DNA of 34,705 nucleotides, taken from the NCBI GenBank assembly GCA_028282545.1, contig JANQHT010000102.1, forward strand, positions 1 to 34,705, in the 5' to 3' direction. A model generated the notes under the pieces. That model was not told where the DNA came from. It was given only the letters and a program-made list of their open reading frames with translations, and searched no databases. Positions 32,531-34,705 of this stretch are shown here, one piece after another (positions within the stretch are counted from its first letter, which is position 1; each line of letters opens with the position of its first letter). The translations under genes were made by a program, and so were the position numbers. This stretch comes from Spirochaetales bacterium. Lineage in GTDB: Bacteria > Spirochaetota > Spirochaetia > DSM-27196 > Alkalispirochaetaceae.

Positions 32531-33442
32531 CTACCGTCCGGAATAGGAAAAGCGCAGGCCCCATCCCAAGAGCGATGCCGGTGCGACTCGTTCCTTTCGC
32601 TGTTCGGTATCGCGCGATTCGTACCCGCCGATGTACAGTTCCAGGGCGCCCCCACCGCTCCCCGATACGGCTATACCCGCCTCGTAGGTCAGATCGTTGT
32701 CGATTGAACCGGACCGGAGCACGTTTGTATCAACCATCACAAGGGCGAACGGGTCCAGTAGCAGCCGCGGACGCCGTACCAGCCGATGGCGAAGCTCGTA
32801 GGCGTGGTGAAACTGGTATTCCACCCGCGGCAGCGGGAGGTCGGAACCCCAGAAATCGTAGATGTCCGACCAGGATACGCGAAACAGTGCTTCCAGTGAC
32901 ATTGCACCCCGGGTGAGAACCGGTGGAGCGATGCCTCCACGAAGGATGTCCGCCGCCGGCTCCGCCCAGCCCCCGCCGCGCACGGGATGGTAGCTGCGCC
33001 GGCCGAACTCGCCTACCAGGGTCCAACCGGGACCATCGCCCAGCAGGTAGTGTCCGAGCACCCCATACTCGAACTGGATCGCGTTCATCATCCACCGCGC
33101 AGCGTCCGCCCCGGGCGTGTCTCCGGGATTGACCGGGCCGGAGAAGAGGAACGTCGCGTAGTAGATGGACGCCCGGGCGCGCCCGGCATCGGCGATGGCG
33201 TAGTGCGTGAAGTGTCCAATTTGAAACTTGTCTTCCGGTGTATTTCGAAACAACTGATAGTCGAGCGCCGTTTGGCTGTAGACAACCGGAAAGAGGGCAA
33301 CCGAATCATCGGCAAAACCGGGGCGATCGTCGAATACAACCGCCCGGGGGCGCTCCATGAAGTCCCGGGCCGGGGCGAACGGCGCCGCCCCGAGTACAAA
33401 CACCAGAAGCGATACGGTTTGCAGTCTGGCACGAGCTGTCAT
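32531..33442 (-). CDS. Predicted exported protein, possible outer-membrane beta barrel
   Basis: A 303-residue protein I do not recognise. Residues 1-25 look like a signal peptide (basic start, hydrophobic core SLLVFVLGAAPFA). The rest alternates polar and hydrophobic residues and is rich in Tyr, Phe and Gly, with strands such as IQFEYGVLGHYLLGDG, TLVGEFGRRSYH, LELYIGGYES and the final LGWGLRFSYSGR, which suits an outer-membrane barrel. It is 16 bases upstream of the ABC ATPase gene on the same strand, so the exporter and this protein may share an operon and an envelope function. Confidence 0.6.
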   Translation of the reverse strand: MTARARLQTVSLLVFVLGAAPFAPARDFMERPRAVVFDDRPGFADDSVALFPVVYSQTALDYQLFRNTPEDKFQIGHFTHYAIADAGRARASIYYATFLFSGPVNPGDTPGADAARWMMNAIQFEYGVLGHYLLGDGPGWTLVGEFGRRSYHPVRGGGWAEPAADILRGGIAPPVLTRGAMSLEALFRVSWSDIYDFWGSDLPLPRVEYQFHHAYELRHRLVRRPRLLLDPFALVMVDTNVLRSGSIDNDLTYEAGIAVSGSGGGALELYIGGYESRDTEQRKERVAPASLLGWGLRFSYSGR

Positions 33443-33471
33443 GTCGCGAATATACCAATTTAGCCTATACT
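33443..33471. promoter_or_regulatory. AT-rich divergent promoter region
   Basis: A 29-base gap separates two divergent genes. TATATT on the minus strand lies six bases before the ATG at 33442, and TATACT (33466-33471) on the plus strand ends next to the ATG at 33472. No good -35 boxes are visible. If TATACT is the -10 box, the plus-strand gene probably starts at the second ATG (33481). Confidence 0.4.
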
Positions 33472-34038
33472 ATGGACCGAATGAACGCTCCGAGCCCAAC
33501 AATTGCGGCCGTTATTGACGGAAATCGCCTAGTCGCGGCGGTGACGCTCTGCATCCTGATCGTATCGCCCACGGGACTCGGGGCCCAGGAGAACGCCGCA
33601 CCATTTGTACCGCTCCGTATTGAGGTTGAAGGCCGCTCGATCGAGAGTCAGGTGGAAGTCGATTTCTACGGCAACCGCGTTCCCCGGGACTATTTTGTTG
33701 GAACCGAGTCGGTGAGCGAGCGCCTCTTTTTTGAGGCGGCCGGTGACCGAGAGAGCGCACGGCGCGCCCGCAACCACAGGGCCCTCAGCATCGGGATAGG
33801 TACCGTATCGATGCTGGCCTTTTTCTCGGGGTTGATCTTATTCGGCGCCGCCGACGAGGTTGACTACACCCTGGTGGGCCTCTCGCCGGGCACGGACGGG
33901 CGGGTCCTCAGCCTGTCACTCGTGGGTGGCAGCCTGGGCCCGGCGCTTGTGCTGGCGGTACGGCGCGAATCCTGGGCACCGCTGGATCACGCCTTTTACA
34001 CGATGATCGAATACAACGACGCCAACCGGGAACGGTAG
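33472..34038 (+). CDS. Predicted membrane protein of unknown function
   Basis: A 188-residue protein (185 if it begins at the ATG at 33481). A hydrophobic N-terminal segment (LVAAVTLCILIVSPTGLGAQ) looks like a signal peptide. A polar region of about 60 residues follows, then two hydrophobic segments (ALSIGIGTVSMLAFFSGLILFGA and LSLSLVGGSLGPALVLAV). No known domain is recognised. It is divergent from the predicted barrel protein and shares its promoter region, so a linked role in the envelope is possible. Confidence 0.6.
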   Translation: MDRMNAPSPTIAAVIDGNRLVAAVTLCILIVSPTGLGAQENAAPFVPLRIEVEGRSIESQVEVDFYGNRVPRDYFVGTESVSERLFFEAAGDRESARRARNHRALSIGIGTVSMLAFFSGLILFGAADEVDYTLVGLSPGTDGRVLSLSLVGGSLGPALVLAVRRESWAPLDHAFYTMIEYNDANRER

Positions 34039-34055
34039 CGCCGATTCCCGTTGCC

Positions 34056-34705
34056 TCAGTTCCAGGCGAACCGTTCGCTGTGAACGTTCCTGTTCGGTAC
34101 GCCCAGGGAGCGGAGGATTCGAAACGTCGTATCCATGAACCGCGGCGGGCCGCACACGAGTATCTCCGCCGTCGCCCGTTCGTCCACCGGGATGACACGC
34201 TCAAAGGACTCCTCGAGGATGTGCACCACCTGCGACACGTCGTGTACAACGATCGGTTCGAAGCGGAAGTCCTCGGCATACCGCGTCGCCTCCGGCATCG
34301 TGTCGATGTCGGACTGCTTCGCCACGCTCCAGAGGAGTGTAACGCGTCGACTGCTCCGGATCTCCGGTGTCGACACCATGCTGATCATGGGAGTGATACC
34401 GATACCGCCGGCGATGAGATACAGCGGCCGTTCCGAGCGCGGATCCGCCACGAATCGACCGTACGGACCGTCAACCGTAGCTCGGTCTCCAACCTTCACG
34501 GAAGAGAGCGCCCGGGTGTAGTCACCAAGCTGCCGCGCGACGACCTGCACCGGCTCGTCCGGCGGACTGGCAATCGTAAAGGGGTGCTCCTCCGGCCCCA
34601 CGCCCTCAGAGCGGATCGAGACGTAGGCGAACTGCCCCGGTTTGCGCGCAAACGACACTCCTTCGTCCTCCGGGACGAGGGTGAGCGAAACCACGTCGTC
34701 CGACC
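34056..34705 (-). CDS. FAD/NAD(P)-binding oxidoreductase domain protein (5' partial)
   Basis: The C-terminal 216 or so residues of a ferredoxin-NADP-reductase-type protein; the frame runs off the window edge. The FAD domain shows KPGQFAYVSI and EHPFTIASPP (flavin-binding HPFTI in place of RxYS/T), DGPYGRF, then the NAD(P)-binding LYLIAGGIGITPMISM and ILVCGPPRFMDTTFRILRSLGVPNRNVHSERF. The order resembles ferric reductase-like membrane oxidoreductases, whose haem-binding membrane part would be encoded outside the window. It transfers electrons from NAD(P)H through FAD to an unseen acceptor. Confidence 0.88.
   Translation of the reverse strand, partial: SDDVVSLTLVPEDEGVSFARKPGQFAYVSIRSEGVGPEEHPFTIASPPDEPVQVVARQLGDYTRALSSVKVGDRATVDGPYGRFVADPRSERPLYLIAGGIGITPMISMVSTPEIRSSRRVTLLWSVAKQSDIDTMPEATRYAEDFRFEPIVVHDVSQVVHILEESFERVIPVDERATAEILVCGPPRFMDTTFRILRSLGVPNRNVHSERFAWN

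Overview
The window looks like chromosomal DNA of a GC-rich (about 60%) free-living saccharolytic spirochaete. All three ABC substrate-binding proteins have the short N-terminal style common in Spirochaeta-type genomes (a hydrophobic leader ending in FASG/FSTG/LASG, then a Glu-rich start of the mature chain and no lipobox Cys). Sugar uptake operons are dense, and long antisense ORFs are frequent, as expected of GC-rich coding DNA. The assignment to spirochaetes is inference; there is no rRNA in the window.

Layout. (1) 1-11315 is an L-rhamnose-type utilisation region: the end of a GatD-like zinc dehydrogenase, a TIM-barrel isomerase/epimerase, a RhaSTPQ-like ABC transporter (binding protein, double ATPase, two permeases), a divergent DeoR-family regulator, then an operon of a UroD/MtaA-like protein, L-rhamnose mutarotase (rhaM), L-rhamnose isomerase (rhaA) and a class II aldolase. 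No rhamnulokinase is visible. (2) 11398-13810 holds an octamer repeat, an ArfB-like ribosome-rescue hydrolase and RecQ helicase, which converge. (3) 13906-14172 is a 247-bp nested inverted-repeat element between 10-bp direct repeats, a likely non-autonomous mobile element. (4) 14181-21276 is a PotDBCA-type ABC transporter in one operon with a nucleoside phosphorylase and an M20 peptidase-like hydrolase, facing an MTA/SAH-deaminase-like amidohydrolase; this suggests uptake and breakdown of nucleoside-like compounds. (5) 21322-22768 carries two tail-to-tail VapBC-type toxin-antitoxin modules, each with a palindrome at its promoter. (6) 22832-23681 has a SEC-C protein and a YbaK/ProX-type deacylase. 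(7) 23691-30572 is a LysR-controlled carbohydrate operon: Gfo/Idh oxidoreductase, binding protein, two permeases (no ATPase) and a DUF3604 PHP-like hydrolase. (8) 30645-34705 has an ABC-2 exporter behind a predicted envelope protein, a small membrane protein, and the C-terminal part of an FAD/NAD(P) oxidoreductase.

Cross-cutting signals. Each of the three binding-protein genes is followed by a strong hairpin before the permease or ATPase genes. At least three genes (uroD-like, both antitoxins) have promoters whose predicted start point falls on or next to the start codon, which suggests leaderless mRNAs. The aldolase gene lacks a normal start codon at the expected place. The most novel items are the mobile-like element, the leaderless pattern, the UroD-like protein in a rhamnose operon, and the DUF3604 hydrolase with an ATPase-less transporter.
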